Assembly: GCF_003609775.1 (NCBI RefSeq)
Contig: NZ_AP018050.1
Span: 186,001 to 250,000 of the forward strand
DNA: 64,000 nucleotides
Direction: 5' to 3'
Source of the DNA: Prevotella melaninogenica
GTDB lineage: Bacteria; Bacteroidota; Bacteroidia; Bacteroidales; Bacteroidaceae
In this document: positions 55,326 through 64,000 of the stretch, in pieces
Position numbering within the stretch: the first letter of the stretch is position 1
How the letters are laid out: each line of letters begins with the position of its first letter
Translations under genes and position numbers: made by a program
Notes under the pieces: generated by a model
Databases searched by the model: none
Told to the model about the DNA's origin: nothing
Seen by the model: the letters and a program-made list of their open reading frames with translations, nothing else

Positions 55326-57722
55326 TTAGTTAAAGAAGTTCCAGCTGATACCAAACTGCAATACACGCTGGTTCAATGGGTAGTGAGGTGTATAGAAATA
55401 CTTACCGCCTTCACCACTATTCACATGCGTGAACATTACGAAGAAGCGAGTATGCTGCAACTGGAAGTTAGCATAAGCATTCAAATGTGGATAGTTGCCA
55501 ATCTTTGTACGGCTCGCATCGGTCTCTTGTATACCAAAAGCACCGATTCCAGGTATGTACTCTGGCGCATAATAACTTGTGAAGTAACGGCCGTCAACAC
55601 CAAGATCAACATCCAACACACGTGCTATCTTGAATCGTATAAACAGATTACTATAAGCGTTGAATGTCGGTACTGGGAGTATATCTTCCTTACTTGATTT
55701 CTGGAAAGTCAGCACATTTTGCCAGTTTAAGATACCCAAACGGAAGTCTTGTTGTAGCTGTAACGTCAGCAAGTTGATAGGACTGCTGGACTGACGAACA
55801 TTCAAGTTGTTATGCTGTACGAGGTAGTTATCACCGCTTTGAATGCGGTCGTTTTGTATACCAAAGTAGGTATAATTCTTGAGAACATCATAGCCTACAC
55901 GCAATTTGGTGCGTGTCTTCTTCAAAGAGAACTCACCCAAGATGCGAGAATGTATCTCTTGATTGAGGTTATTGTCCCACATATAATGCTTACCAAAGTA
56001 CTGACCCATATAGAATGATGGAACAGAACGATGGAAGAAAGCTGTTGCAGCGAGTTGAACTGTGTCACCCAAAAGAGGGAAACCGAGGTCGGCATGACCA
56101 TCAACGTGGATCTGTCCTGCCCTACTACCAGCCAACCAAGCCTCAGCACTAACATCATAATGGAACGTCTTACCCAGTGTCTTCAACAGCTGACCACCGA
56201 CAGAAATATCATGTTGGTTCCATGTCTTATCCCCGTTATAGAATGCTACCGCAGAGCCACTTGGCGTTATCATTGAAGGAAGGGCATAATGTCGCAACTC
56301 ATAGGAAAGGAAAGCTTTCAGTCCAGCCTTCGCCCATTTGTTGAATCCCTCAAGCAAAGCGACAGCAAAGGTATTCTTCAATGACCAGTGCTTTGTCGTA
56401 TCATAAATCGAATCATTGGCTGCAGTACCATAGTTAAAGTAGTTCTGTGCATAGAAATCAGTTGGAGTATCGTACGCTTGATAGATACGACGGTAATTAT
56501 CGAAACGTGCTGTATGAATGAAACTCGTCACAGGAACATACTCTTCTTTCATCCATTTCTGAGTGGAATCCTTAGCCAAAGCATCCTGCTTCTTGAGGTT
56601 TGCCATCTGAGTAGAGTCCTCCAAATTAACCGTCATACGCTCATTGGCATTAGTATTCTCCGCTGTTGTCTTCACTTGTGACGCATCACCAGCAATGACA
56701 GCATCGTCAGGTCGACCTGCAGAACGCTTCTCCTTATCGTAAGCCTCCTCATCAAACTTCTCACCCTTTGCCTTTGCACGACGACGAGCCTTCTCTTTAT
56801 CTTGTTGTGCTTCTTGTGCTTTCTGAGATTTAAGTGCAAACTGCTTCGCCTTAATCTCCTCTTCGGTCATTGGCACCTTACGGAAGAATCCGAGGCTATA
56901 ACGATGATTGAAGAACACATGTTGATTGTCATTTCTATTCCAATTCTGCTTCAATATGGTAGGAATCTCTTCTTCGCTATAACTATCGCGGAACGATTCT
57001 GGATGTGTGATATAGGCATCATTGGCAATACCACCATTCTCTGCAACCTTCTGATGATTCAAAGAAAGGAGCAAATGTGCCTGATAGCGTTCACCTAAAT
57101 AGCTTCCCCACATTGAGTAGTTGAAGTGAGAAGCACTCTGACTGCTATAATATCCACGTCCGTATAGGTAATCAAACTTAAAGCCAAAACCCCACTCCTT
57201 ACCTGCATTCACCGCAAAGAGTGCCTTAAATCGGTCTTCTCCGTTGTTTCTGTTACCAGCGGTATTATAAGAGAGAACCGTGATAGGCGAAAGAGTTGAG
57301 GTGAACTGGAACTCATTTGGCTGTACGATAAACATATCATAGGGGTCGAGGAAGAAGAATTCTGACATGGCTGGACGGTCAATAAAGATACGATTCTGAC
57401 GTGGAGAACCCAAGTTACCTAAGGTGTTATACTCCCCTCGCTTTCCGTAAGTGAGGTTAGAATTCATATACATATACGACAACGTATCGGGAACAGCAGG
57501 CTTGCGGTCACCGAAACGCTCATCAATCGTCCACACCTTCAACCCACGTGGTATCTCCTTGTGCTCACTTTGTATAGAATCCGAACGTCCTGCGTTACGA
57601 TTGTTTCTATAACCATCAGCCGTGAAAGTACCATCATCATACGGAGTGGTATCGTCTGTCTGTGCCATAGCAGCATTAGCCACCAACACAAAAAGGGAAA
57701 ATAAGAAAGTAAGTTTCTTCAT
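55326..57722 (-). CDS. Putative porin (Porin_10 type)
   Basis: The 798-residue outer-membrane protein has a signal peptide (to MAQ) and a conserved Porin_10 start (GRSDSIQSEHKEIPRGLKVWTIDERFGDR in parts; NSNLTYGKRGEYNTLGNLGSPRQ). Its beta strands are rich in aromatic pairs, and it ends in an aromatic-containing strand GISWNFFN. Residues about 285-400 form a Lys/Glu/Ala-rich charged insert (AKQFALKSQKAQEAQQDKEK) that is unusual for a barrel and is likely a periplasmic or surface loop. It starts immediately after the small membrane gene stop. Confidence 0.85.
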   Translation of the reverse strand: MKKLTFLFSLFVLVANAAMAQTDDTTPYDDGTFTADGYRNNRNAGRSDSIQSEHKEIPRGLKVWTIDERFGDRKPAVPDTLSYMYMNSNLTYGKRGEYNTLGNLGSPRQNRIFIDRPAMSEFFFLDPYDMFIVQPNEFQFTSTLSPITVLSYNTAGNRNNGEDRFKALFAVNAGKEWGFGFKFDYLYGRGYYSSQSASHFNYSMWGSYLGERYQAHLLLSLNHQKVAENGGIANDAYITHPESFRDSYSEEEIPTILKQNWNRNDNQHVFFNHRYSLGFFRKVPMTEEEIKAKQFALKSQKAQEAQQDKEKARRRAKAKGEKFDEEAYDKEKRSAGRPDDAVIAGDASQVKTTAENTNANERMTVNLEDSTQMANLKKQDALAKDSTQKWMKEEYVPVTSFIHTARFDNYRRIYQAYDTPTDFYAQNYFNYGTAANDSIYDTTKHWSLKNTFAVALLEGFNKWAKAGLKAFLSYELRHYALPSMITPSGSAVAFYNGDKTWNQHDISVGGQLLKTLGKTFHYDVSAEAWLAGSRAGQIHVDGHADLGFPLLGDTVQLAATAFFHRSVPSFYMGQYFGKHYMWDNNLNQEIHSRILGEFSLKKTRTKLRVGYDVLKNYTYFGIQNDRIQSGDNYLVQHNNLNVRQSSSPINLLTLQLQQDFRLGILNWQNVLTFQKSSKEDILPVPTFNAYSNLFIRFKIARVLDVDLGVDGRYFTSYYAPEYIPGIGAFGIQETDASRTKIGNYPHLNAYANFQLQHTRFFVMFTHVNSGEGGKYFYTPHYPLNQRVLQFGISWNFFN

Positions 57723-57953
57723 TTAACGAATAAAACGGAGTACGCTTTCGACCATCTTAAAGACCATCGAAACAAGAATAATAATTGTACCAGTCGTAGT
57801 GTTATCGGTTAAGAAATAAACAATCACACCAACAAGCGCACCTAACATAAAGATAATGTTAAGCCATTGGCGGATAGGCAAGAACCTATCTTCTGTCTCA
57901 CGTTTATTACGACGACGTTCTGGACGACGTGCCGTACTATTCTGTATTTCCAT
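57723..57953 (-). CDS. Small two-helix membrane protein
   Basis: The 76-residue protein has a strongly basic N-terminus (RRPERRRNKRE) and two hydrophobic helices (LNIIFMLGALVGVIVYFL; TIIILVSMVFKMVESVL). Its stop abuts the porin start, so it is coupled to it. The function is unknown. The conserved position upstream of Porin_10 and MenA suggests an envelope role. Confidence 0.75.
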   Translation of the reverse strand: MEIQNSTARRPERRRNKRETEDRFLPIRQWLNIIFMLGALVGVIVYFLTDNTTTGTIIILVSMVFKMVESVLRFIR

Positions 57954-58105
57954 TTTCTCTTCTTTATTGTATTAAAAGTGTTTGTCAGCAGCTTTGTTTT
58001 AACGCTTTAATCAGCGCATTAGAATAGGCAAAGAACAAACGTTCATAAGGTCGTTATCCCTACCCATCACCACTGACACACCCAAAAGTATATCCCTTCT
58101 TTGTC

Positions 58106-59065
58106 TTACTTCAATGCCTGAGCGAAGCCTTCAAAGATACTATTCTTACGATCAACCGTTGCACGACGGAACTTACCAGATACTGGCAAGAGACGAGTCT
58201 GCTTCTTGTTCACTGCATACTTATCGGTAATCCACTGCTCTGCCGATAGGTCAGAAACATTGCCTTGAACATCATAACGATAAGTCAAACGGTTCATTGT
58301 CAATGTTGCCTGTCCATCACTACAAGTAGCCTGAAGAACATAATTGAACTGAGTATAGTCCAATGAAAGGAACGAAGATGAGAAAATCAACTTCTCACGC
58401 ATCGTTGCTACAATGCTATGCTCACCCTTGTTCACCAAAGCAACCTTACTACCACTCAACTGATTGTCGCCCTGCGTGAGTTCTGTAAGATAAGCAAACG
58501 CCTTGTCATAGAGTTCGTCAGCAGTTGCTCCAGGTACATTAAACGTTTCAGTCCATACCACCTGACCGTTCACCTCTGGTATAATACCCTTCTGAAGATA
58601 AAGGTCCTTGTTTGCTTTACTATCCGCACTCACATTCTTATTGGCACGTGCTGCAGCAGTAGCTGGCGTTGCTGGAACAACCCACGCATCTGAAGAAGTG
58701 TTGCTAACAGTCTTTGTAGTGGTTGCCGCAGCCTTTGTCACTGGTGCAGCCGTAGTCGTCTCAGCCTTATTAGCAGCCTCACTAAGTGCCGCAGCCTCGC
58801 GCGACAATCGCTCAGCCTCAGCCTTCATGTCAGCAATTTTCTTTTCTATATCCTTTGCTTTCGCCTTATCCTCAGCTTCTTTCTTGGCTCTTGCTTCAGC
58901 CTCAGCCTTCGCTTTTGCAGCGTTTGCCTTCGCCTGTTCCAAGGCTGCCTTAGCCTCCTCTAACTGGCGTTGTGCCTGCTCTAACTTCTGTTCTGGAGTC
59001 AGCGTAGTCTGTGCCGCAGCCATCATTGGAAGGCACAAAAACAAGAATATCAAACATTTCTTCAT
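58106..59065 (-). CDS. DUF4468 exported protein with long charged helix
   Basis: The 319-residue protein has a signal peptide (to MAAAQ). Residues 25-115 are an Ala/Lys/Glu repeat helix like that of TolA, followed by a Thr/Ala-rich linker. The DUF4468 beta domain begins about residue 165 with GQVVWTETFNVPGATADELYDKAFAYL. DUF4468 proteins are exported Bacteroidota proteins of unknown function. The promoter TATCTTTG lies 35 bases upstream. Confidence 0.82.
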   Translation of the reverse strand: MKKCLIFLFLCLPMMAAAQTTLTPEQKLEQAQRQLEEAKAALEQAKANAAKAKAEAEARAKKEAEDKAKAKDIEKKIADMKAEAERLSREAAALSEAANKAETTTAAPVTKAAATTTKTVSNTSSDAWVVPATPATAAARANKNVSADSKANKDLYLQKGIIPEVNGQVVWTETFNVPGATADELYDKAFAYLTELTQGDNQLSGSKVALVNKGEHSIVATMREKLIFSSSFLSLDYTQFNYVLQATCSDGQATLTMNRLTYRYDVQGNVSDLSAEQWITDKYAVNKKQTRLLPVSGKFRRATVDRKNSIFEGFAQALK

Positions 59066-59099
59066 AAGTTCAAACTTTATCTAATGATAATTTAACAAG

Positions 59100-59107
59100 C
59101 AAAGATA
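59100..59107 (-). promoter_or_regulatory. Predicted -7 box of the DUF4468 gene
   Basis: TATCTTTG on the minus strand fits TAnnTTTG, about 35 bases before the ATG. No clear upstream TTTG is seen. Confidence 0.4.
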
Positions 59108-59167
59108 CAAAATATTGTTTGCTTTATCGAACCTTTCAGTAAGTTTTTATCTTTTTTTTATTGACCA

Positions 59168-59424
59168 TAATAATGAAAAGACAAAGTAACAGGAGAACAA
59201 AAGAGTTGGATAATATTATAAAGACAAAGTAACAGAAGAACAGAATACAGGATAATATAAGACAGAATAAGCATAAAGACAAAGTAAAAAAGAACAAAAA
59301 TAGGGTAATGCAAAGACAAAATAGAAGAACAGAAGACAAGATAATGTAAGACAGAATAAGATAAAGACAAAGTAACAAAAGAACAAAACAGGGTAAAGCA
59401 AAGACAAAGTAACAAAAGAACGAA
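59168..59424. repeat. Purine-rich degenerate tandem repeat
   Basis: The phrase AAAGACAAAGTAACA(A/G)AAGAAC recurs at least four times, mixed with AGGATAATRTAAGACAGAATAAG, in units of roughly 40-90 bases. The plus strand is almost all A and G. The Leu/Phe-rich frames it gives on the other strand are a by-product of composition. Confidence 0.75.
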
Positions 59425-59459
59425 TGTTTATAGAGGTATAATTTGTCCTATATTTTCAT

Positions 59460-59692
59460 ATCCCACTTTCCAAATCATGCTCTTTTAGCTTCTTAAAGAC
59501 GCCCAATTGCCTTGCAAAAGATGCCCTTTAAGACCCTTACTAACGCCCTTTTGAAGTCCAATTAAGCACCTTTTGAAAAGCTGTTTTATAACCCACTGAT
59601 TTACACAGGATTGTAAACTCACTTTTTACACGTCCTTTTTGCTTTATTACAAGGAACTTTTCTTAAATATTTGTAATTATTTCTCAAATCTT
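59460..59692 (-). repeat. Dispersed 22-bp-phased element, copy F (diverged)
   Basis: In reverse orientation it keeps AAAAGGTGC and GAAAAGGGCGT-like blocks and all five 22-bp units without indels. The shared flank with poly-A/T blocks follows. No terminal inverted repeats are seen. Confidence 0.75.
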
Positions 59693-59789
59693 CCGCAGCG
59701 AGGTATTAAAGTTACATTTGCTTTGAATGTTGTAAAAGTCTAATTACTATTTGATATTAATATAATACGGATAAAGCTCTTCATACAAA

Positions 59790-60164
59790 TCATTTCTTTC
59801 CAAACAAATAACCTAAAGAAAGAGTTATTATAGGGCTAATACTTGTCCACATACTTTTTATAAAAGCTATATCTTGTTTTTTATAATATACCCAACATGA
59901 TATGACTGACACCCCTAATATTAACAATATACATATAGAGGCAGTTATATTTTTTGAAGCATGCTCAGCACTTCCCAAAAGCCGACCTATAAACCCTAAA
60001 TTTGTATTTAACAAATCTTTTTCATGTTTCTGATCTCTTTCCTTACATTTTAATTGAAACTCGTGCTCTTCTTTTTGGGTAACTTGCTCGTGTTGCATTT
60101 GAATAGTAGGAACGGAATAAGAATTTTTTCCATTTCCTTCATATGAGTATTGAGAACCTTGCAT
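59790..60164 (-). CDS. Unknown two-helix membrane protein
   Basis: The 124-residue protein has a polar, Gln/Glu-rich N-terminal half (HEQVTQKEEHEFQLKCKERD), likely a cytoplasmic coil. Two hydrophobic helices follow (residues about 74-92 and 105-120), ending in GKK. It is very AT-rich compared with its neighbours. It lies 25 bases after the stop of the next gene upstream, so the two form a pair. No family is recognised. Confidence 0.6.
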   Translation of the reverse strand: MQGSQYSYEGNGKNSYSVPTIQMQHEQVTQKEEHEFQLKCKERDQKHEKDLLNTNLGFIGRLLGSAEHASKNITASICILLILGVSVISCWVYYKKQDIAFIKSMWTSISPIITLSLGYLFGKK

Positions 60165-60189
60165 ATCCTAATAACTTTATTAAATCTAT

Positions 60190-60597
60190 TTATTTTTCAA
60201 GAAACCACGTATAGTAAAAAATTTTATCTTCTTTGCACTTGTCACTTTGAATATTTATCGAATGTATGCAGAATTTTAAATATAACTTTTTTCCATTTAA
60301 CGTCGCTAACTGAAGCATTGACTTGGTTGAGGAAAAAAAAGATTGATTTTGATTATACATTGTAATTTTCATAAAATCCACTTTAGACTCTTCATCTTTC
60401 TCTAAATTAATAAAAAAATGTCCTTCTGTTAAATCGCCATTTTCATCCTTTTCGGTATCAAACACAAATCTAAAAGTTAAATTATCAAATTTGAATTCTA
60501 TATTATTTGATGATGGAATAATTAGTGAACCCGAAGAAAGCACTATATACTCTCCTATAAATATTTTTTGATCAACCGAAAAATCATTACTACTCAT
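60190..60597 (-). CDS. Unknown small beta-rich protein
   Basis: The 135-residue protein has alternating hydrophobic residues (IFIGEYIVLSSGSLIIPSSNN; IEFKFDNLTFRFVFDTEKDENG), suggesting one beta-sandwich, with no signal peptide. It is AT-rich (Asn, Lys, Phe, Ile codons) like its partner gene and unlike surrounding genes, which suggests acquisition by transfer. The function is unknown. Confidence 0.6.
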   Translation of the reverse strand: MSSNDFSVDQKIFIGEYIVLSSGSLIIPSSNNIEFKFDNLTFRFVFDTEKDENGDLTEGHFFINLEKDEESKVDFMKITMYNQNQSFFSSTKSMLQLATLNGKKLYLKFCIHSINIQSDKCKEDKIFYYTWFLEK

Positions 60598-61116
60598 AAC
60601 TTATAATTCTTTATTTAAACCCAATCTGAAACAAGATGTATTCGCATGACATTACATAAAACTCTGATAAACAAAATAGTATACAGACTTTTTTGCCATA
60701 TACAGAGATCTCACTAATTTTAATAGCATAAACAAAAAGTACAGATTCTATATAACATGACAAAGGTAACAATAAAATACGAAAACATCATCTCATACGG
60801 TATTTTTTTTATATATTGAACAAAAGAAAACTCACTTAGGAACAGAGCAAACAGATTTTTGCGGATCATTAAAATACGTAGAGACCAGAAATACGGTAAG
60901 TATATAGCACATAGAAGGATACCGGAAAAGTATGCTACCTATGTAAGAACAACTCCCAAACTATCAACGCACAGAGTAACTTTATAATATCATCACAACC
61001 TCCATATTCACGAAATTCTCCGTGTAAAAAATCTCTACATTGAATTTTGTATATTAAACTCTATACTTTCCTTTCAGACATCAGTAATCATAATTATGAA
61101 TTAAAATCATGTCTCC
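60598..61116. other. AT-rich intergenic stretch, nothing recognised
   Basis: About 520 bases between the unknown pair and uvrB. I see no reading frame, tRNA or repeat shared with the rest of the window. Several A/T runs make promoter guesses unreliable. Confidence 0.5.
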
Positions 61117-63162
61117 CTATTTCCCCTCCAACTCCTTCTGCAAACGTATTATCTCATCACGATACTGTGCTGCCTGCAGGAAGTCAAGGTCTTTTGCTGC
61201 CTGCTTCATAAGGATAGTTGTATTGGCAATACTCTTCTCCAACTGCGCCTTGCTCATCTTCGCAACAATTGGGTCAGCAGCAAAGAGAACACCATTGTTT
61301 GGTTCAACGTATGCCTGTCCGACATTCCGATTGATAGAAGCCGTCTGTGCGGTAAGGTTCGACTCACCACCCACTGGCAGTGTTCCCTTAATCGCTTTGA
61401 TAATCTGAGTTGGTGTAATATTGTTTTTCTCGTTGTATTTCAACTGTTTCGTACGTCTTCGCATCGTTTCATCAATGGTTCGCTGCATACTCTCTGTGAT
61501 GTTATCGGCATACATAATCACCTTTCCATTCACGTTACGCGCCGCACGTCCTGCCGTCTGTGTCAAACTTCTATGACTACGAAGGAAACCTTCTTTATCA
61601 GCATCGAGGATAGCAACCAAAGAAACCTCTGGCAAGTCCAATCCCTCACGCAAAAGATTGACACCCACAAGAACATCATAGATACCCGCACGGAGGTCGT
61701 TGATAATCTTGATACGATCAAGGCTGGCAACATCACTATGGATATAAGCCGTACGGATATCGTGATTCAGCAAGTACTCGGTCAACTCCTCTGCCATTCG
61801 TTTGGTCAACGTCGTCACTAACACACGCTCTTCCTTCTCTGCACGGATTACAATCTCGTTCATCAAGTCGTCAATCTGATTCTCCGATGGGCGCACCTCT
61901 ATCTCTGGGTCGAGCAAACCAGTAGGACGGATAAGTTGTTCAACGACAACACCTTCTGATTCAGCCAACTCAAAGTCAGCTGGGGTTGCCGAAACATAGA
62001 TAATCTGATGTATCAAATCATGAAACTCCTCGAAACGAAGCGGACGGTTGTCAAAGGCTGCAGGAAGTCGGAAACCATATTCCACAAGATTTTTCTTTCG
62101 GGCACGGTCGCCACCATACATCGCTGAAATCTGCGGTACACTCACATGGCTCTCATCAATCACCATCAAGTAATCTTCTGGGAAAAAGTCTAACAAACAG
62201 TAAGGACGCATTCCCGCCTCTCTACCATCGAAGTAGCGTGAATAGTTCTCAATACCAGAGCAATGACCGAGTTCCTTAATCATCTCAATGTCATACTCCA
62301 CACGTTCCTTGATGCGTTGCGCCTTAATATTGTCCCCTATCTCGGTGAAGAAATCAACCTGCTTCACCAAGTCATCTTGTATCTGACGAATGGCTCCTTC
62401 GGTCTGCTCCTTTGACGTAACAAAGAGATTGGCTGGGTAAATCTCGTAAGCATCGAAGGTAGCAAGGCGATGGAAATCAACAGCATCCACCTCTTCTATC
62501 GAGTCTATCTCATCATCCCACCACGTAATGCGCAGGACATTGTCGTTATAAGCCATTGCAATATCCACCGTATCGCCCTTCACACGGAAGTTTCCACGCT
62601 GCAACTCGATGTCATTACGCATATAAAGCGCATCAACCAAGCGTCTTAAAAAATCATTACGATCAATGACTTGACCCTTCTTGATAGAAATGACATTTTC
62701 CTTCATGGCTATTGGCGCTCCCATACCATAGATACACGAAACGGAAGACACAACAATAACATCCTTACGACCTGACAACAAAGAAGATACAGCCGACAAA
62801 CGCAACTTATCAATCTCGTCATTAATCGCAAGATCTTTCTCTATATAGGTATCCGTCACAGGCATGTAAGCCTCTGGCTGATAATAGTCATAATAAGAGA
62901 CATAATACTCCACGGCGTTATCAGGAAAGAAAGCCTTCATCTCCTCATAAAGCTGTGCTGCCAAAGTCTTGTTATGCGACAAGATAAGTGTGGGTTTATT
63001 GACATTTGCAATTACATTAGCAACAGTAAACGTCTTACCCGAACCCGTCACACCCAACAGTACCTGACTCTTATCGCCACGCTCCAGTCCGTCCGTAAGT
63101 TCTCTGATTGCCTCTGGCTGGTCACCCGTCGGTTTATATTTCGATGTTAATTTGAAATCCAT
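61117..63162 (-). CDS. uvrB: Excinuclease ABC subunit B
   Basis: The 681-residue helicase-like protein of nucleotide excision repair verifies damage delivered by UvrA and loads UvrC. It has the Walker A GVTGSGKT (residues 37-44) and the damage-probing beta-hairpin YYVSYYDYYQPEAYMP (about 85-101). DEAD-like MVIDESHVSVPQ, ILDADKEGFLRSHRSL and a C-terminal UVR coil (residues about 645-680) complete it. Length and order are normal. It is divergent from bamD. Confidence 0.98.
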   Translation of the reverse strand: MDFKLTSKYKPTGDQPEAIRELTDGLERGDKSQVLLGVTGSGKTFTVANVIANVNKPTLILSHNKTLAAQLYEEMKAFFPDNAVEYYVSYYDYYQPEAYMPVTDTYIEKDLAINDEIDKLRLSAVSSLLSGRKDVIVVSSVSCIYGMGAPIAMKENVISIKKGQVIDRNDFLRRLVDALYMRNDIELQRGNFRVKGDTVDIAMAYNDNVLRITWWDDEIDSIEEVDAVDFHRLATFDAYEIYPANLFVTSKEQTEGAIRQIQDDLVKQVDFFTEIGDNIKAQRIKERVEYDIEMIKELGHCSGIENYSRYFDGREAGMRPYCLLDFFPEDYLMVIDESHVSVPQISAMYGGDRARKKNLVEYGFRLPAAFDNRPLRFEEFHDLIHQIIYVSATPADFELAESEGVVVEQLIRPTGLLDPEIEVRPSENQIDDLMNEIVIRAEKEERVLVTTLTKRMAEELTEYLLNHDIRTAYIHSDVASLDRIKIINDLRAGIYDVLVGVNLLREGLDLPEVSLVAILDADKEGFLRSHRSLTQTAGRAARNVNGKVIMYADNITESMQRTIDETMRRRTKQLKYNEKNNITPTQIIKAIKGTLPVGGESNLTAQTASINRNVGQAYVEPNNGVLFAADPIVAKMSKAQLEKSIANTTILMKQAAKDLDFLQAAQYRDEIIRLQKELEGK

Positions 63163-63195
63163 TTTCTACACGTCAAGTGAATCAATCTTTGATTG

Positions 63196-63203
63196 CAAAG
63201 ATA
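63196..63203 (-). promoter_or_regulatory. Predicted -7 box of uvrB
   Basis: TATCTTTG on the minus strand lies 34 bases before the uvrB ATG. The upstream element is not convincing, and no LexA-type box was recognised. Confidence 0.4.
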
Positions 63204-63262
63204 CAAAAAAGCACTGATAGTATATAATTAATAGTGATTTTTTGCTAAAAAAGCGGACCTCC

Positions 63263-63294
63263 TTTGCGTATTTATAGAATAATATGTAACTTTG
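63263..63294 (+). promoter_or_regulatory. Predicted promoter of bamD
   Basis: TTTG (63263-63266), a 20-base spacer and TAACTTTG (63287-63294) match the Bacteroidota consensus. Transcription would start only about 12 bases before the ATG, giving a nearly leaderless message. Confidence 0.6.
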
Positions 63295-63311
63295 CAGTTC
63301 AAAGTCAAATT

Positions 63312-64000
63312 ATGAAGAAAAGAATTATCGTTGGCATTTGCGCTATTTTGCTATTGACAAGTTGCGCACACGAATATAATCAAGTCTACAAGACAACTAA
63401 CAACGATTATAAATACGAATTTGCAAAGGAATGCTTTGCAAAGGGAAAGTATGGCTTTGCCGTTCCCCTTTTGCAAGACCTTGTGACAATCGAAAAAGGT
63501 ACTGATAACGCACAAGAATGTCTCTATATGCTCGCAATGGCAGAGTATGGCTTGAAAGATTATCAAGCTGCTTCAGAAACATTCAAGAAGTATTACCAGA
63601 CTTATCCACGTGGCCAGTATGCTGAAATGGCATCGTTCTATATCGGACAGAGCCTTTATGAAGGCACACCAGAACCACGTCTTGACCAGACTCCTACCGT
63701 TGCAGCCATCGCAGCTTTCCAAGAGTATTTGGACATCTTCCCAAATGGTAAGATGAAAGAAACTGCTCAGCAACGCCTCTTTGCTTTGCAGGATAAACTT
63801 GTCCGCAAGGAATATCTTAATGCAAAGTTGTACTATAATCTCGGCTCTTACTTTGGTAACTGCACCAGCGGTGGTAACAACTACGAGGCTTGTATCGTCA
63901 CATCACAGAACGCTCTGAACGATTATCCTTATAGCGACTTACGCGAGAGCTTCGCAATCCTCCTTATGAAGAGCAAATTTGAATTAGCTCAAATGAGTGT
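63312..64000 (+). CDS. bamD: Outer-membrane protein assembly lipoprotein BamD, partial
   Basis: From the ATG at 63312 the frame is open to the window end (229 residues seen). It has a lipobox LLTSC (Cys about 18) and then TPR-like helices (DYKYEFAKECFAKGKYGFAV; CLYMLAMAEYGLKDYQAASETFKKYYQTYPRG in parts). Later it shows TVAAIAAFQEYLDIFPNGKM and LYYNLGSYFGN, as in Bacteroidota BamD. It helps insert beta-barrel proteins with BamA. The C-terminus is outside the window. Confidence 0.92.
   Translation, partial: MKKRIIVGICAILLLTSCAHEYNQVYKTTNNDYKYEFAKECFAKGKYGFAVPLLQDLVTIEKGTDNAQECLYMLAMAEYGLKDYQAASETFKKYYQTYPRGQYAEMASFYIGQSLYEGTPEPRLDQTPTVAAIAAFQEYLDIFPNGKMKETAQQRLFALQDKLVRKEYLNAKLYYNLGSYFGNCTSGGNNYEACIVTSQNALNDYPYSDLRESFAILLMKSKFELAQMS

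Noticed and set aside
59136..59415. Leu/Cys/Phe-rich minus-strand frames of 60-85 codons in three registers
   Set aside because: They come from the purine-rich tandem repeat; all three frames being open is a composition effect, not coding.
1..64000. tRNA and rRNA genes
   Set aside because: I looked for GGTTCGAATCC-type T-loops and conserved rRNA blocks and saw none. A tRNAscan-SE run would settle it.

Overview
The window looks like a chromosomal segment of an oral-type Prevotella or close relative (Bacteroidota). The signs are: promoters of the Bacteroidota kind (TAnnTTTG with an upstream TTG/TTTG) instead of sigma70 boxes; two SusC/SusD pairs; a Bacteroidota-type (T6SSiii) type VI locus; DUF4302, DUF4468 and Porin_10 families; a GH95 fucosidase; and a surface LRR protein with a type IX-like tail. 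Species assignment is not possible from sequence reading alone. All family names here come from recognising sequence, not from searches.

Layout. 1-9284 (minus): part of a type VI secretion locus: sheath genes tssB-tssC, then hcp, vgrG, an unknown gene and a PAAR-like protein cut by the window edge. Between hcp and tssC lies a pile of mobile DNA (an ISL3-family element, a dispersed repeat, a 5'-truncated IS982 and an IS1595 tail). 9300-10600: a gutted ISL3 copy holding a CACAGAG-type inverted element, ending in the C-terminal remnant of an outer-membrane protein. 10616-14218 (minus): tannase-like esterase, anchored nitroreductase, FMN/4Fe-4S membrane protein and a truncated hydrolase. 15730-30049 (plus): one probable ten-gene operon with a FecA-type receptor, a SusC/SusD pair, a metallohydrolase-family lipoprotein whose HExxH is destroyed, DUF4302, an imelysin-like lipoprotein, a beta-sandwich/FN3 protein, two further lipoproteins and an LRR protein, closed by a strong terminator. 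30787-37304 (minus): GH95 fucosidase, then pflB-pflA. 37631-46000 (minus): a type I restriction-modification operon (hsdM, truncated Bro-N gene, hsdS, four-helix protein, 9-bp tandem array, hsdR) followed by a Gfo/Idh/MocA oxidoreductase. 46560-51896 (minus): a second SusC/SusD pair. 52468-59065 (minus): housekeeping and envelope genes (guanine deaminase, HD hydrolase, menA, porin, DUF4468 protein). 59790-60597: an AT-rich pair of unknown genes. 61117-63162: uvrB; 63312 to the end: bamD, divergent from uvrB.

The most unusual structure is a family of at least six dispersed intergenic elements (5711-6106, 14613-15225, 30160-30627, 33465-34032, 46161-46404, 59460-59692). All share a core of five consecutive 22-bp units, four of which begin with an AAAAG-type block. 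The 22-bp register is kept without indels even in the most diverged copies. Several copies have GGTTCTTCCGTTAAATG-type ends, and one has an 8-bp flanking duplication, so part of the family seems to move, or to have moved, as a non-autonomous ISL3-like element.
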